Below, piece after piece: positions 34,400 to 47,800 of a stretch of 64,000 nucleotides of DNA (positions are counted from its first letter, which is position 1; every line of letters begins with the position of its first letter). The notes beneath the pieces were generated by a model, which made no database searches, had not been told where the DNA came from, and saw nothing but the letters and a program-made list of their open reading frames with translations. This DNA is from Saxidomus purpurata. Taxonomy: Eukaryota > Mollusca > Bivalvia > Venerida > Veneridae. Where the stretch lies: NCBI GenBank assembly GCA_022818135.1, contig JAFMSR010000015.1, positions 5,840,275-5,904,274 of the forward strand, in the 5' to 3' direction. The translations under genes and the position numbers were made by a program.

Positions 34400-35096
34400 A
34401 GAACAGATCAAAGTCAGTTGCCTATAATTTTTGTAAGTTACATGTATATATAGAGTGATGGGGTGTTTGGTTAAACGAGACACTTTCTCCCCTGTAGAGA
34501 AAAACAGAAAAAAGTAAACAACGCTGTCTTTATTTTCTGAAAAGTATGAATTCTTGGTGATAAGCGAAATGGGGCAATGTGGCGGAGATGTAGAGAAGTT
34601 GATCACGTCCATTTTCTACTCAGCCACACAGAGTGAGAAGATTATGCATAGCTGCAATGTCTTGGTTACTAAGGTCAAGCGATTATAGGTCAAATGATCA
34701 GTAGCAGACACGAATGAAGGGGAAATAAGCTGATATTTGCATCCCTCCTTTCAGGCCGTTCACTTGCAATCTCCGACTTGCCCCATCAGCATAAAATGTA
34801 GTCCAATGCGAGGACCTGACTTGTCTTCAAACAGGACAATTTGAAGGGGAATGACTGTGCCATAACACCAAGAACACTCACACAAAACGATATTTTAAAC
34901 GATATGTATGACTCTTTTCCGATGTGTAACCTCACTTGAAACTCATACTCATATTCGTAGGGATTTCATTAGAATTGTGCGCAATAACTTCCGGGAGTTC
35001 CAAAACAATGACTGTTTGAGCATTTTGTGAGCATGTTCAGTTGCCTGTCCGTCACGGCACATATTTCACTAAGCACATTCTTGTTTCTTTTCATAG
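34400..35096. other. Intergenic stretch
   Basis: No feature recognised. The 86-codon minus frame at 34352-34612 has no supporting motif. Confidence 0.35.
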
Positions 35097-35270
35097 AAGC
35101 AAGTGCCAATCGGGCATAACTGGACAACCATGTCACCAGGAAGGCACCTTATGTACTTTGAGCAGCGTGTGTATGGATGGGGGATGCTCATGTCCCTCTT
35201 ATCATTGTTACAGTAGTTCACTGGAAAGAAAGAGAAGGCAATCTAAGTGTACGCAAAAAGACGCCTAAGT
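35097..35270 (+). pseudogene. Orphan Cys-rich (EB/EGF-like) exon fragment
   Basis: After a candidate acceptor TTCTTTTCATAG, the plus strand reads KCQSGITGQPC, EGTLCTLSSVC, then MDGGCSCPSYHC. The eight-cysteine spacing, with CxC near the end, resembles an EB or EGF-like module. The frame ends at TAA 35266-35268 inside a small AATCTAAGTGTACGCAAAA direct repeat. No partner exon was found in this window. It may be a stray exon or remnant. Confidence 0.35.
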
Positions 35271-35419
35271 GACAGAGGCAATCTAAGTGTACGCAAAAGA
35301 AAGTTACTGCAAAAGAAAAACAGCAAACTAAGTGTACGCAAAAATGTAGTCGTCTGGAACATAATACATTGAAAAGACACTGAAACTTTTCACTGTTCAT
35401 GTGCAACCTGGGCTGCTAT

Positions 35420-35445
35420 ACACTATTTATACGTATTTATTAAAA
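35420..35445 (-). promoter_or_regulatory. Candidate polyadenylation signal of the mucin-Ig gene
   Basis: Minus strand TTTTAATAAATACG, with AATAAA at about 35437-35442. It lies about 220 bp past the minus-strand stop at 35659. Confidence 0.45.
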
Positions 35446-35658
35446 CGAAAAATTTACAAATTTACAATTTTCAAAATTTTCAATTGAATCTATGAATTTA
35501 AAATGGCATATTAACATTAAATATTGCTTAACTTATAGAAGCATTCGCTATTTTATATTGCTATACGTTTAATGCAGCGTGTCATACAGTGAAGGTGAAA
35601 GGGCCGCATAAATTTGTTATTTAAGTATAGTAAACATATGATTGCATGCAAATGTTAA

Positions 35659-35841
35659 CTAAAGGTAAATCAAGATATTTAAATTACATGGTATAACCAG
35701 GATCTTATCTATTCCTGGTTCTACATTTTCTAAAAATTTCTCCATTGATTTATCCACAAAGAACTTCTTTCTTTGGAGGTCGGGTTTCACTATAACCGTT
35801 GTATCGTTGAGATGAACCTTGGGGAACACGACAATGGAGTG
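35659..35841 (-). CDS. Mucin-Ig gene exon 10 (terminal)
   Basis: Acceptor CTGTTTCAG. Phase 0. Starts HSIVVFPKVHLNDTT, has KKFFVDKSMEKF, and ends at TAG 35659-35661. The first part may complete the second Ig-like region. Confidence 0.6.
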   Translation of the reverse strand, partial: HSIVVFPKVHLNDTTVIVKPDLQRKKFFVDKSMEKFLENVEPGIDKILVIPCNLNILIYL

Positions 35842-38800
35842 CTGAAACAGATAACAGTCACTCATAGGTTTATAAGATTGCGCATGTCTTTCACAGAACA
35901 GCTCTACATACATAGAGCAAATCCTAGGAGTACATCACTGATCAACAATGGTGGTGTGATTATTACTATTTTACATGTACAGTATATAACGACTTCGGAT
36001 ATAGCGAAATTCCGGATATAAGGAACAAATTTTCTGGATCCCGATGTTTTTACCTTCTTTATTTAATGAAAATGCCATAAAATGTATGGATATAACAAAT
36101 TCCGGGTATAAAGAATAAATTTAAACGGTCGCAAGGGGTTCGTTATATACGAAGTTTATTCTACATGTATCTATATTGTTGATTGGCAAATGCACGACGA
36201 ACATTTGATTATATAAACTTTAGTGCTATTCATACTAAGGAAAATGTTAGTGTTTGTGAGGCATTTATGTGTTACTATTTGAAACTGTATTAGTATCTAC
36301 TAAAAATGGAGAAAAAAATGATATGATAAATATTGACAAAACAGTGTTCTAGAATATTTATTTTGACTAAATTTGTGTATTTCTTCAAGATCTTTCAGTA
36401 GTTACCTTGCTACAACGACGGAATATTTATTATGTGTATATATGTGTTATTTACATATTGTCTTGTTTCAAGCGTTCAGAAAGAGGCATAAGCATTTACC
36501 CCTTATGTTTATGAAGTCGGATACTTATATGCCTATTACAGTAAATTCCGTATAGACAATTATATAACGACACTGGATATAGCGAAACTCCGGATATAGC
36601 GAAACTCCGGATATAAGGAACACAAATTCTGGGCCCGATTTTTCCAATCTTCATTTAGTATGAAAATGCTCTGTAGATATAATATACTCCGGATATAGGG
36701 AACAAATTTAAAAATGTCCATTGTAAACGGAGTTTTACTGTATAATTATTCACGGTACCTTGAGAGTAGTTTGACAGAACTTGTGGTCTTCTTGCAGCTC
36801 ATAGTCCCTGTAGTCCCCGTATTCTGCTAAATTGTAACTGCAAATAAGAGCGTATACAAATCTATCTTCGTGAAAATAACAGCTATTTTCGCGAAAATAA
36901 CATTCCGAAATACTGTATTTTCGTAATTTTTAATAACTTGTTTGACATTCTAAAAATACATCGTTTGAACGGAAAACAATATTAATACCTATCACACAGT
37001 TGGTCATTTTTATCATTATGGCTGATTGTTATCATTTGTTATACATACGTATGACGAATATCAAACCAGCATCCTGTTTACGTAAACCCGTACGTAATTA
37101 CGTATTCACCTGTTATTGTTCGCATCAATGGCCGTCCATGACATGTTACTCCAGGGAATTGGGTAACCTCCCTGCCAGGATGCGGTTATGCGGAATGCTT
37201 TTTCTTCTATTATAGAAGGTCCAAGCGACAGCGTAATCTTCTGGCTGGGTTTCCCTGTGGAAAATAGGATATACAACACATTCACACTTTTTCTAAATTA
37301 ACACCAGTTTGTAGTTTCTGGCCGCTCATCCCGGAGGTTGCGGGTTCGAGCCCCACTGGGGGTCACGACCGTACCTCCTCATATGACACCACTACTGGTT
37401 TTTGCAGGAAACGGACTCGAGAGTGACTCGATAAGCTACAAGCTTTCTTCACAATCAAGCTAAGATAAATTAGTATAAACTAAACTAAACTATATTTTTA
37501 TTCTGCAATGGAATTACCGCCCCGACTGTAAGACGTCTATGCATAAAACTTGTAACTGATCAATGTACGTTGATTCTGTAAAAACACACAAATCTATGAG
37601 TCAGAACAGAAGTCCCTAGGCACAATCAAAGGCAGGTCCACCAGCAGCCAGAAACTTTGAAACATGAAAAACAAAAGAATCTTACAACAATCGCACTATT
37701 GGATGGAACTCACCACATCATGTACAATTCGATGGTAGCATTTGTGATGTATGATGTAGTTGTTTTAGATTAAGTTACATTACTGTTCAAAGTAATAAAG
37801 TTTAAGAAAGACATTTTAAATTTCATAATTTTACTCCCTAAAAGAATACTATAATCAACGTTACAGGCACAATGTTTGTTTCTGCATTAGAGATTTAGCC
37901 CTCTAGAGCCCAATGTTGCACAGATGCAACATCACATCATAAATGTTTACTCTGCTATCAAATTTGGTTTATTTACATTTTGAAGACTATTCGTAGTTGT
38001 ACTTGGCATATATGTGTAACAAGACAAGTATGTTCCAAACACAATTTTCATGATGAGTTACTTCCCCTTGTTATACATTCGCCATTTGTACCAAGAAAAT
38101 GGAAAACAATTACTGACTTGTTTCAACAGCTGTACTTTTTAAGAGGAAAGAATTAGTTAGCTGGTATTTCTGTGTTCAATCATGGAATATAAGCTTGATT
38201 TTTCACTTGGTTACATTGATTTCTCTATATCTGGCTACATTTCGAAGATTCATTTTCAGAATGTGCATGTTGCACCTGTGCAACATTGGGCTTTTGTGAA
38301 AAGTAAACTTTTACAAGCACTCATACAAGTACCTTACTTTCGCAGTTAACTGATTAAATTTCTACCTTAAATTGTATTTTAAGAATAATTGTAGTACATT
38401 CCAATAATTTTCAAAACTTTTCTACTTGAAATCCCATCCTAGCTACTATGACTAAATAGCAAGGTTTGGAGAATTTCGAAATATTTCACATTTAGAGTGA
38501 CCTTGACTCATTTAAACAACTTTGATATGATTATTTGATCTTAACCATTGACCATAGTTACTCCATAAACAATATGTGTCATTTTATGTCAATCACTAGT
38601 GTTTTTTTAAAATTTGACAGTGAAAAATTATAGAATTTGTGAGTTAATCAAAGCTTAGTTGGACTACTTTTTTTAACCCATTCAGTGACCTTGACCTTTG
38701 ACATTGGGACCCGGGAAAGTATGCGGTCAACTATTGCCGATGACTAACGTTCGTATTAGAGTAGACTTTAGTTCAATGTTGGGTTTTACTTTGAGGTCCC

Positions 38801-41800
38801 CTGATGTTGATGGGGTGTCAACCATTATTTTGCCATGGCATAGGCTCGGTAGAGGTCATGAATGTATAAAGGGCTAAACTTTTATTGGTATATGAAACTA
38901 CCTGTGTATAAGTATTTTTCTTCAATCATATAGGTGTCAATTATCTTTAATTATGTCATGATAATTATAACTAAGTCCTAAACTAGTTTTAATACTAATG
39001 TTGCACTGGTGCAACTATACCGTAAAGCCCAACGTTGCCTCGTGCAACATCAAAAAAATTCTTTACTAAGAACAGTAGACATAAAATTGTTTGGTTTTAA
39101 GAAGTATGACTCATCAGTGCCTCCTTATAAACAAACAATCAGAATTTTCCAACAATTGTGACATGGGTTGGGTTCTAGAGGGTTAGGCTATACTAATTAG
39201 TAAAAGTGCAAAACCCTGAAACCGTTTTTTACTATCCAAGTAATTTAGTAGATCTACAACTTATTTTTTACGTATTCTCACAAACTTCCTTGAGTTGTAA
39301 GCAATTTGTGACCAAATTGTCATATGGTTATACCGTCAACTCCGTTTATAACGAACTCCTTGGAACCAAATTCATTTTGTTATTTTTTATCCTGAGTATG
39401 TTATATCTTTCATATTAAGTAAAAAAGAATAAAAAAACCACCAGGTATAGAAAATTTGTTCTTTATATCCGGAATTGCGGTACATCCGGAATCGTTATAC
39501 AATTTATACGGAACTTACTGCACTGTGTTAAAAAGTAGTATACGCTTAACATTTATCAAAAGAATGATGTATTTTAACAACTTTAACTATACCTGTGCTT
39601 ACCAAAACTTACCCACTACAATAAGTCGACTCCTCGCAACCCGGTCCTCTATTTCTGATCGAAGAGTGCATGTGTACGTGTTTGCATCTCGGCACTGAAC
39701 GCCATTTATTTTTAGACTAAGAGTTATGTTACTTCCGGTTCCGTCTGTGCTGTTTATGACGTAAGTGGAGACGTCATGTCTCTTAGTCTTCGACCTGGAC
39801 CACATGATTTCACCAGTTGGGTATAAAGTAACCTCCAATGGGCGCCAAGTCTGGTTGACTTTTATAGAGAGTGACTGCCATCGTATCGCATGTTTTACAT
39901 TGCATTCGATATTGGCATTTTCAAATGTATACGATGTGACGTCACGCATTCTAATTGTATCTACAAACAGGTTTAACACAAATCTTTTTTAATCTACACT
40001 TTATTCGTCTATAAATCATACAAATGTGTACATATACAATTCATACTATGTTACCTAATATGTGTTATCATTTGATACATTTCTATCATATGCAATTTGC
40101 AAATCTTGAAAAGGAATCTTTCAAGAAAACATGAGCTGTATTTAAAAACATGCAGTTATTTATTTACACTGCTTAGCGCTTCGCAATAAAATACAGAACA
40201 GATTTTCACACATATAAATAAAATTATTGTAAGGTAAACGTTTGCATATCAAATAGAATTCATAAATTTAATACACATTTAAACTGTCGCCGCACATTTG
40301 TTATATTGTATACAATATTTGTTAATTAAAAGCTATTAAAGTGACATGACCAACAAAGCACTTACAAAATTAAAATATATGACACATTATATGACCTTGA
40401 TTAACGTACACCTATAAACCATTAAAAAATTTTCTTATTTACAAAGCTCTTTTTAGAAATTTATTTTAGCTTCACAATTTATAAAAAACAACATATCTAC
40501 ATTAAATGTCTGACTTTTAACGTCAGTAGACGTAGAAATACATGTTAGGAAAGTCCCAAATTTGCATGCAAGGCGAAGCATATGCAATAAATAATATAAG
40601 CTTGTGGGCAAGCGCCTGACGAGCACCATGGAAGTTTCTATATGAGTTTTTATGTACTAAATAACTTTATAATGAATCAGTCTGAATTTCTGGTAAGCAT
40701 TCCCGCACAACTTTGACGTTTCTTTCGTCTGTTCCTTTTTGGGTCCCAGGTTGAATGTTACACAAAAGCGCCTATCAATTTAACATAGTTTGAATAGCCT
40801 ATGCAACTGTCTTATAAATGCATAAACATAATTCATTTTAGCGTAAACGCATTTGATTTCAAGGAAAGAAGGACGTAACACTTCCGTAATACGAAAATTG
40901 TAACCTGTTCACCACAAATACACCAGTTCCCGAAAAAAATTACGTTGTTTACTCTTTTGTGGTGAAGCCACAGATACTTTCAAGGTTTCGACACAACAGC
41001 CAAAGATAATCTTGTTTTTGTGCGCACCAAAACGAAAACGAAATAAAGAACCTAACAAAATTGTCAAAAACTACATGTATTACATTATGTATGTGACTTT
41101 CAGGGTATACAGATACTTCATACAGTGACTCAATTCTCTATCAGAGACGTAGTGCAGTCGTCTCTGTCACAGTTCCAAAGGTATGTTACAATGTCAAGCT
41201 TACGAACAAAAACCAATGGAGTTAGTGAAATATTTACTTATCCAACGGCTCGGCATCGTTATGAGTGTGGTAAAAAAGAGGCAGCTGTACCCCGTATTTG
41301 GTACACAAAATTTAAATCATGGCGGCATCTCCTACTAAAATTTTCCTTTCAGAAATAAAATTCAAATTTCATTGTGCTGGGTTCAGTCGTAGACGCCAAT
41401 ACAGGGTAAAAGACTAGACCTTATAAAAAAGGAAATAAGAAGAGTCTTAAGTTACTATCGTATTTATTTATTACATATTAGTAAAGTTCACAAAACTTGG
41501 TCTTCCGCCATCATTTGAACGAGAAGTGCTGGAACCCTTAAACTATTAAGCATGTTTATTCTTTTCAGTCGCGAGAATGTTTGTCAGTTTCTGGCTAATA
41601 TATCTTTATCTTTTTAAGGAATGGAAGTGTAACAAATGTTTGTATAGGAGTTATTACGCCTATTACGCTTTAGTATACAAACAAGACTTTTAGTTTTAAA
41701 CTTTATCAATGCGCCAGTTATACAAGGGCCGCTGCAGTACATACTTTTACATGTTCTACACAGATATACGAGTGTTTAGGTATAGCTACTGTACACAATT

Positions 41801-44800
41801 TACATATTGTGAAATAAAAGACTAACATGACTGTATGTACAAGTACAGCTACTATACATAGTTATTAGATGGTGCCACAACTGAGGCAATTAAACATATG
41901 TACGAATGTACAAGTGCAACTACGGTACATGGTTATTACGTAGTGTCACAATAGACTAGTTAACAGATGTACGGATGTGCAAGTGCAACTACAGTATACG
42001 TTTAAACATGGTGTGAATAAATCATAGCAACTAATACACTGTACATGTGTATACATTGACCAAGACAGCAATATATAACTTTGGTAACAAGAACAACCAT
42101 AAAAAGCTTTCATTATGGAAAAAGTGATACGTGGAAATGGAAAAAGCTGATCGAGCGAAACATTTGAATAGATTTGAGCAGAAATTGCGTATTTTATGAG
42201 ATGATTGACAATGCCAACCTTTAAGCACATACAGTCATCATAGAGAATGGTAGTTTCAGTAATAGGAAACAACGTGCATAAAATAAATACTTCCAGTTTC
42301 TTTCAGCGAATTAATTTACTAAATTCAGGAAACATTTATATTCATAGTATTTAGTAGCATTGAACTAAGTTAGTCACTACATGATGTATTAAAAACTACT
42401 AATATTTGCTGTTCTTGTACACCAAGCCTGTAGCCAATACAATAATGAAGTTATATGTACCTCATTCTACTAATATCTTTATCCACCTACGTCACTTACT
42501 GTAGTTCTCAGGCAAAGTTGTCGTTTCCGGTAAAGTTGTTGTTGTTTCTATGACTGTTGTTGTTTCTATGACTGTTGTTGTTTCTGCTTGTGTTATTGTT
42601 GTTGTATCTGCTGCAGTTGTTGTTGTGAAATATGGCAGTGTTGTTTTTGTTTCTGGTTCTACAGTTGTTGTTCTCAGCAAAGGGGTTGTTGCTTTGGTGA
42701 TAGTAAACGTTGTCGGCGGCACATAATTGGTTGTAATCTCTGTGCTTAACGTTGTTTCTGCTGTCATCGTTCTTTCAAGCATAGTTACTGTTTCCGGATC
42801 AGTTAGTGTTGTCACCGATGTGAAAGTAGTTTCAGGCATTGTCGAAGTTTCTGGTATCCTCGGTGTTTCCGGCATTGCCGTTGTTTCTGGTAACAATGTA
42901 ATTTCCGGAATTGTAGAAGTTTCTGATATCATCGTGGTTTCCGACATTGTCGTTGTTTCTGGTAATAATATGGTTTGCAGAATTGTCGTGGTTTCTGGTT
43001 TCATCGTGGTTTCTGGAATTGTTGATGGTTCTTGCATTGCTGTGTTTTCTGGTATCATAGAGGTTTCCCTAATTGAAGTTTCTAACACTGTTGTGGTTTC
43101 TAGTATCGTCGTGGTTTCCGGCATTGTCGTTGTTTGTGGTAATAATGCAACTTCCAGAGTTGTGGTAGTCTCTGGTATCATCGTAGTTTTCGACGTTGTC
43201 GTTGTTTCTGGTATCAATGTGGTTTCTTGAATTGTTGTTGTTTCTGGTATCATCGTTGTTTCCGACATTGTCGTTGTTTGTGGTAATAATGCAGCTTCCA
43301 GAGTTGTGGTAGTCTCTGGTATCATCGTGGTTTCCGAAGTTGTCGTTGTTTCTGGTAACAATTTGGTTTCTTGAATTGTTGTTGCTTCTGGTATTATCGT
43401 GTTTTCCGACATTGTCGTTGTTTCTGGTATAATCATGGTTTCCGGCATTGCCGTTGTTTCTGGAAACAATGTGGTTTCCGACATTGTCGTTGTTTCTGGT
43501 AACAATGTGGTTTCCGACATTGTCGTTGTTTCTGGTAACAATGTGGTTTCCGGCATTGTCGTTGTTTCTGGTAACAATGTGTTTTCCGGAATTGTTGTTG
43601 TTTCTGATATCATCGAGGTTTCCGACATTGTCGTCATTAATGTGGCTTCCAGAATTATCGTTGTCTCTGGTATCATTGTTGTTTCCCGGACTGTCGTAAT
43701 ATCTGATATGATCGTGGTATCTGGCTTTGCTGTTGTTTCTGGTACTAATGATTACATGATTTCTTTTTAATGTCAATGTAATGGTTATATGGTTTGCATA
43801 ATGTTTACTTGAATGATCATAATACTTGTTTCAAACAATCAACCGAAGTTTGAATCCTTTCATTATGAAATATACATTTATAATTATGAGGAACTATGAG
43901 ACACAAAAGTTTTCTCAAGAGGGGTGTAAACGACAATCTAGTAGATAAAAATTTGAGGTAAACACAATTTGTCACATAATTTCATTACATGTATAGCTGT
44001 ATTAGAATACAATCTATGGAGCTGCTGTTTAGCTGCAGAAGTATATCACTGTGATAATACAATGTATATATAAAATACTGCAAGACTAAGACTAAACCCT
44101 GCTTGTTCCATATTTATTACCTGAAATGTTTACTGAGATCTCAACCTTTCCGTGCTACCTAAACAGCATTTCCGTTCCAGAAGAGCAGACTATACTTTTC
44201 TACACAGGCATTTGATTACAGGACCCGTCATTTTCCAAATACTATTAAGTCACACAACGTAAGACATTCGTCGTGTTTGCGACAATGGACGCGAAACCAC
44301 CACATTTAATTGGTACACACCTATCGTTTTAGCAATGGAAACACAGTCTGTAAAAAGCAATTGAAAAACAAAAACAAACTTAGAGCAATCTACTGTTACA
44401 CAGTAGTGGTTCCCCTCCATTCCCGAAAACAAGCCGAATGTTTTTTTTTCTTGTTTGATAACCTTTGGACACCGGCATATTTTGTTACACACTCGACAGA
44501 CATGCATGCGTTTTTGTAAACACTGTACATCACGTTTTGGCTACTTTCGGTTTACTGCACGTGTTGTATACGTCAGCAAATAGATTGAGCTGTAACATGA
44601 AAGTAAAATTTCCATTGGCCCACCTACAGAGGTCACGCGCAGGGGTCACCCTGCCTGCTAACCTGCGCATGGATTTTTTTTTTTTTTTTTTGCTAACGGG
44701 AGGTCAATTTCAAGCGTTCTCATAAGATGTCAATATATCTAGGTTTGAGTACGACATGTCTGCTTTATGTCTGTGAAAAATTATTTGCACGCGCTCAAAA

Positions 44801-47800
44801 CACTATCCCACAGGGGCCTGTACGCGAACGTTGGTAAAATGAAAATTTTCAAAGCTGGTAAAATTGTGTCCAAGGTCTTTTCAAGGTCGTCTAAAAGTGT
44901 CGCATTTGCCTCGGACGTCTGAGTTTTCAACAGTCAGGAGCTGTCGGCATAGCCTTTAAATTCATACAGACAAAACGTGTTCCATACGGTCACTGTCACT
45001 TCTATGGAAGGCCAAACCTGTCTTAACCCGCGTATACGTTTTATTACGTTACAGGTGTTCAAAGGATATGGTAGTTTGCGAAAACGACGAAATACTATAT
45101 GTAAAATATTTCTACAATGTATATCTGTATTTACAAGGCAAACATCATATGATAAAGATAACCTTAGGTAGCCTCTAACAAAAGCTTTAATTTCGTTCTT
45201 TTTTTAAAAATCTTTTTATATATAAACATTTACATATACGGAAATGACTTTTCAATCGTAAAAAAAGAAAATTCTCATGATTACAAAATAAACCGGTCAC
45301 TAAATGTATATAATAAGATTTCTTACTTTTCTTTAGTTTTAACAATGCTTACTGCTATAAGTAACCATCTACACTCCAAAGAAATATCATATTTTATTCA
45401 TCGTTCTCGGCTGGAGGCGTGTAATAAACGTGTGTAAACCCGTACACTTTTGGAAATGCCTCTTACCTCTCTAAACAAACTAAGCAACACAAATCCTGGT
45501 ACTACACGGGTGGTTATCTCTCCCCACCACCACAAAATGAGGTGAAAAAAATTGTAGGGAGCACACTTCCGAGGTAGTGGGGTTCTACCAAATGAAGAAG
45601 AAATGTATGATTTTTGTAAATTTTATTTTAAATTATTTTGTTGGAAAACTTTCAAAAAAACGGGCAATGTAGTTAACCACCCGTGTACCACTCATTACAA
45701 CAATGTAGGTCATTAAATGTAGGAATAACTCTTTCCTGTCTTCACGTTTTGAACAAGGTCTACAGCTAAGGATAACCCCATTTACCCACAGATATATTAC
45801 ACTTTATACATCGTTCCTAGTCTTAACTTTTAGAAAACATTATTTGCTACATTTCTATGACCATTATTGTGTGGTTAAGGGTATAACATTTTTTCATAGC
45901 AAATATATGGACATATAAATGATTTGAATACAGATATCAGAAAATATGTTACACGGCTCTCTCAAGCAAGGAAACGTGAATAACATACGATAAAACATTT
46001 TGGTAACTGCAAGCACTGTTAACTAATTAATTAGGGGTACAGCATAGTGTTCCCCTTTTTGTAATGATGCACCCTTATTCTTCATTTGTTTAGATTTTGA
46101 ACAGATATTTCGAAAAAGGTATATGATTTCTAATCACAATGAAATGGTAAAACCCTTAAAGACTTTGCTGAATGAAATCAGAGCTTTCGGCAGACGTTGT
46201 CTTAACATATTTCATTCGAGCATTGAAATAGGATTCGAACAAAAATGGTCCCTGTTATACAAGAAACATCAAATGATTACAGGAAACATCTTACACATAT
46301 AATAAACATATATCAAAATAAATTCCATACAAAATACTTCTATTATTACAACTCTTTCTTTACATGGTCGAAAAGCTAGGTACTCACATTGTGAAAATAT
46401 ATTATGAGACCTTAAAAGCGCATATTGTATTTTAGCAGGCAAGCAGTGATGGGTATAGCAATATAATAGTATGTGATTGCGGCAGAATATCATTTAATAA
46501 ATTGTATCACAGCTGGAGGACTAACAGTTTCATGGGCAAAAACGTATCACGTCAAAAGTGTTGTTGGTTGTAGGATAAAAATGTTCAAAATGTGAATATT
46601 ATAATTCGTTTTGAATTTCGTGCTCAACAATGTTTATGTGACGACACGGTTGATCCAAAGGGACATTTAATGCATATCATTTCATTGTTTAGAATGATAT
46701 TATATAAAATAAAGATACCTTTATTTGCCTGAATTAGAATATAGTTAAACGATTTGTTTGCCTTGAAAACGTCTATCCCCTTATTGATAACAATATTCGG
46801 CAAGGGTATACACTTTTTCATTTCGTAGCTGCCTGTGTGGTCAATTATAGATTATCGTCAGTGCAGATACAGAGATATGAATTATGTATTAAACGTGCTA
46901 AAATTGTCTGAAGTGCCGATATGGCTACGCCTTTGCAGGTTATATAGACTGCAAGCATATTATGACACAATTAGAGTCTCTTTGATACATAATTTCTGAT
47001 TCACCTTCACCTCTTTTACGGCTGTTGTCAGTATCACTTACGTTCACTACTGTTCGTATTGTTGTTTGTCGGAATTTGGTCTGATGTTGTAGTTATTGTC
47101 TCGGTCGTTGTAGATGGGTGTGAAGTATCTGTAGTCCCTGTTGTTGTTTCATAACCTACTGTCGTTGTTTCCACAGCGGTTGTGAAAGAACCAGTAGACG
47201 TGGGAAATGTTACATTAACATCATTAGTAGTTGTAGACAGTATTTCTAGCGTTGTTTCTGATATTACAGCTGTGCTACTGGATGGCGATTCGACAGTAGT
47301 CATACTGTCATTTTGTGTTGCCTTATTTTCTATAGTTGTGGCGTTCGTTGCACCCTTAGTTGTTTGGGAATCTAATAAAGAATGGGATGTAGCGTTTTCT
47401 CTTGGCACACTTTGTGTTGTGGTTACTTTTGAAGTAGTTTGTTCAAGTACACTAGCTGCTTGTGTTGTGGCTGTTGTTGTTTGATCCAATGCAAAGAAGC
47501 CATCCGAAGTTCCTGTAGAGTCATACGAGTACGTTGTTGTGTATTCCTCGTCCATCCCGAAGAAGTCCATATGACTAATTTCAACGGTAGATGTGTACTG
47601 TTTTGGTTTGTCGTCTGCTGATGGTTTAGACTTTGCCGATGGCAATTTTTCGGTTTGAGTATCGGATATTTGCCCTTCTGGCTCTTTTGGTTTAAGATGC
47701 AACAAATACACAGCCGACTTTGTTGAAATCGACTGTGTCTTACCCGGGGTGGTCGTTTTCGTAGCTGTTGTTCTGTATCCCGGGGAACCTAAGTGGTTAA

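Noticed and set aside
42727..43776. Antisense and alternate-frame ORFs (VSGIVVVSG type, RNNDN type) over the Thr-rich exon
   Set aside because: Shadows of the 36-bp coding repeat. The minus frame with ETTTMPETT is the one that connects by splicing.
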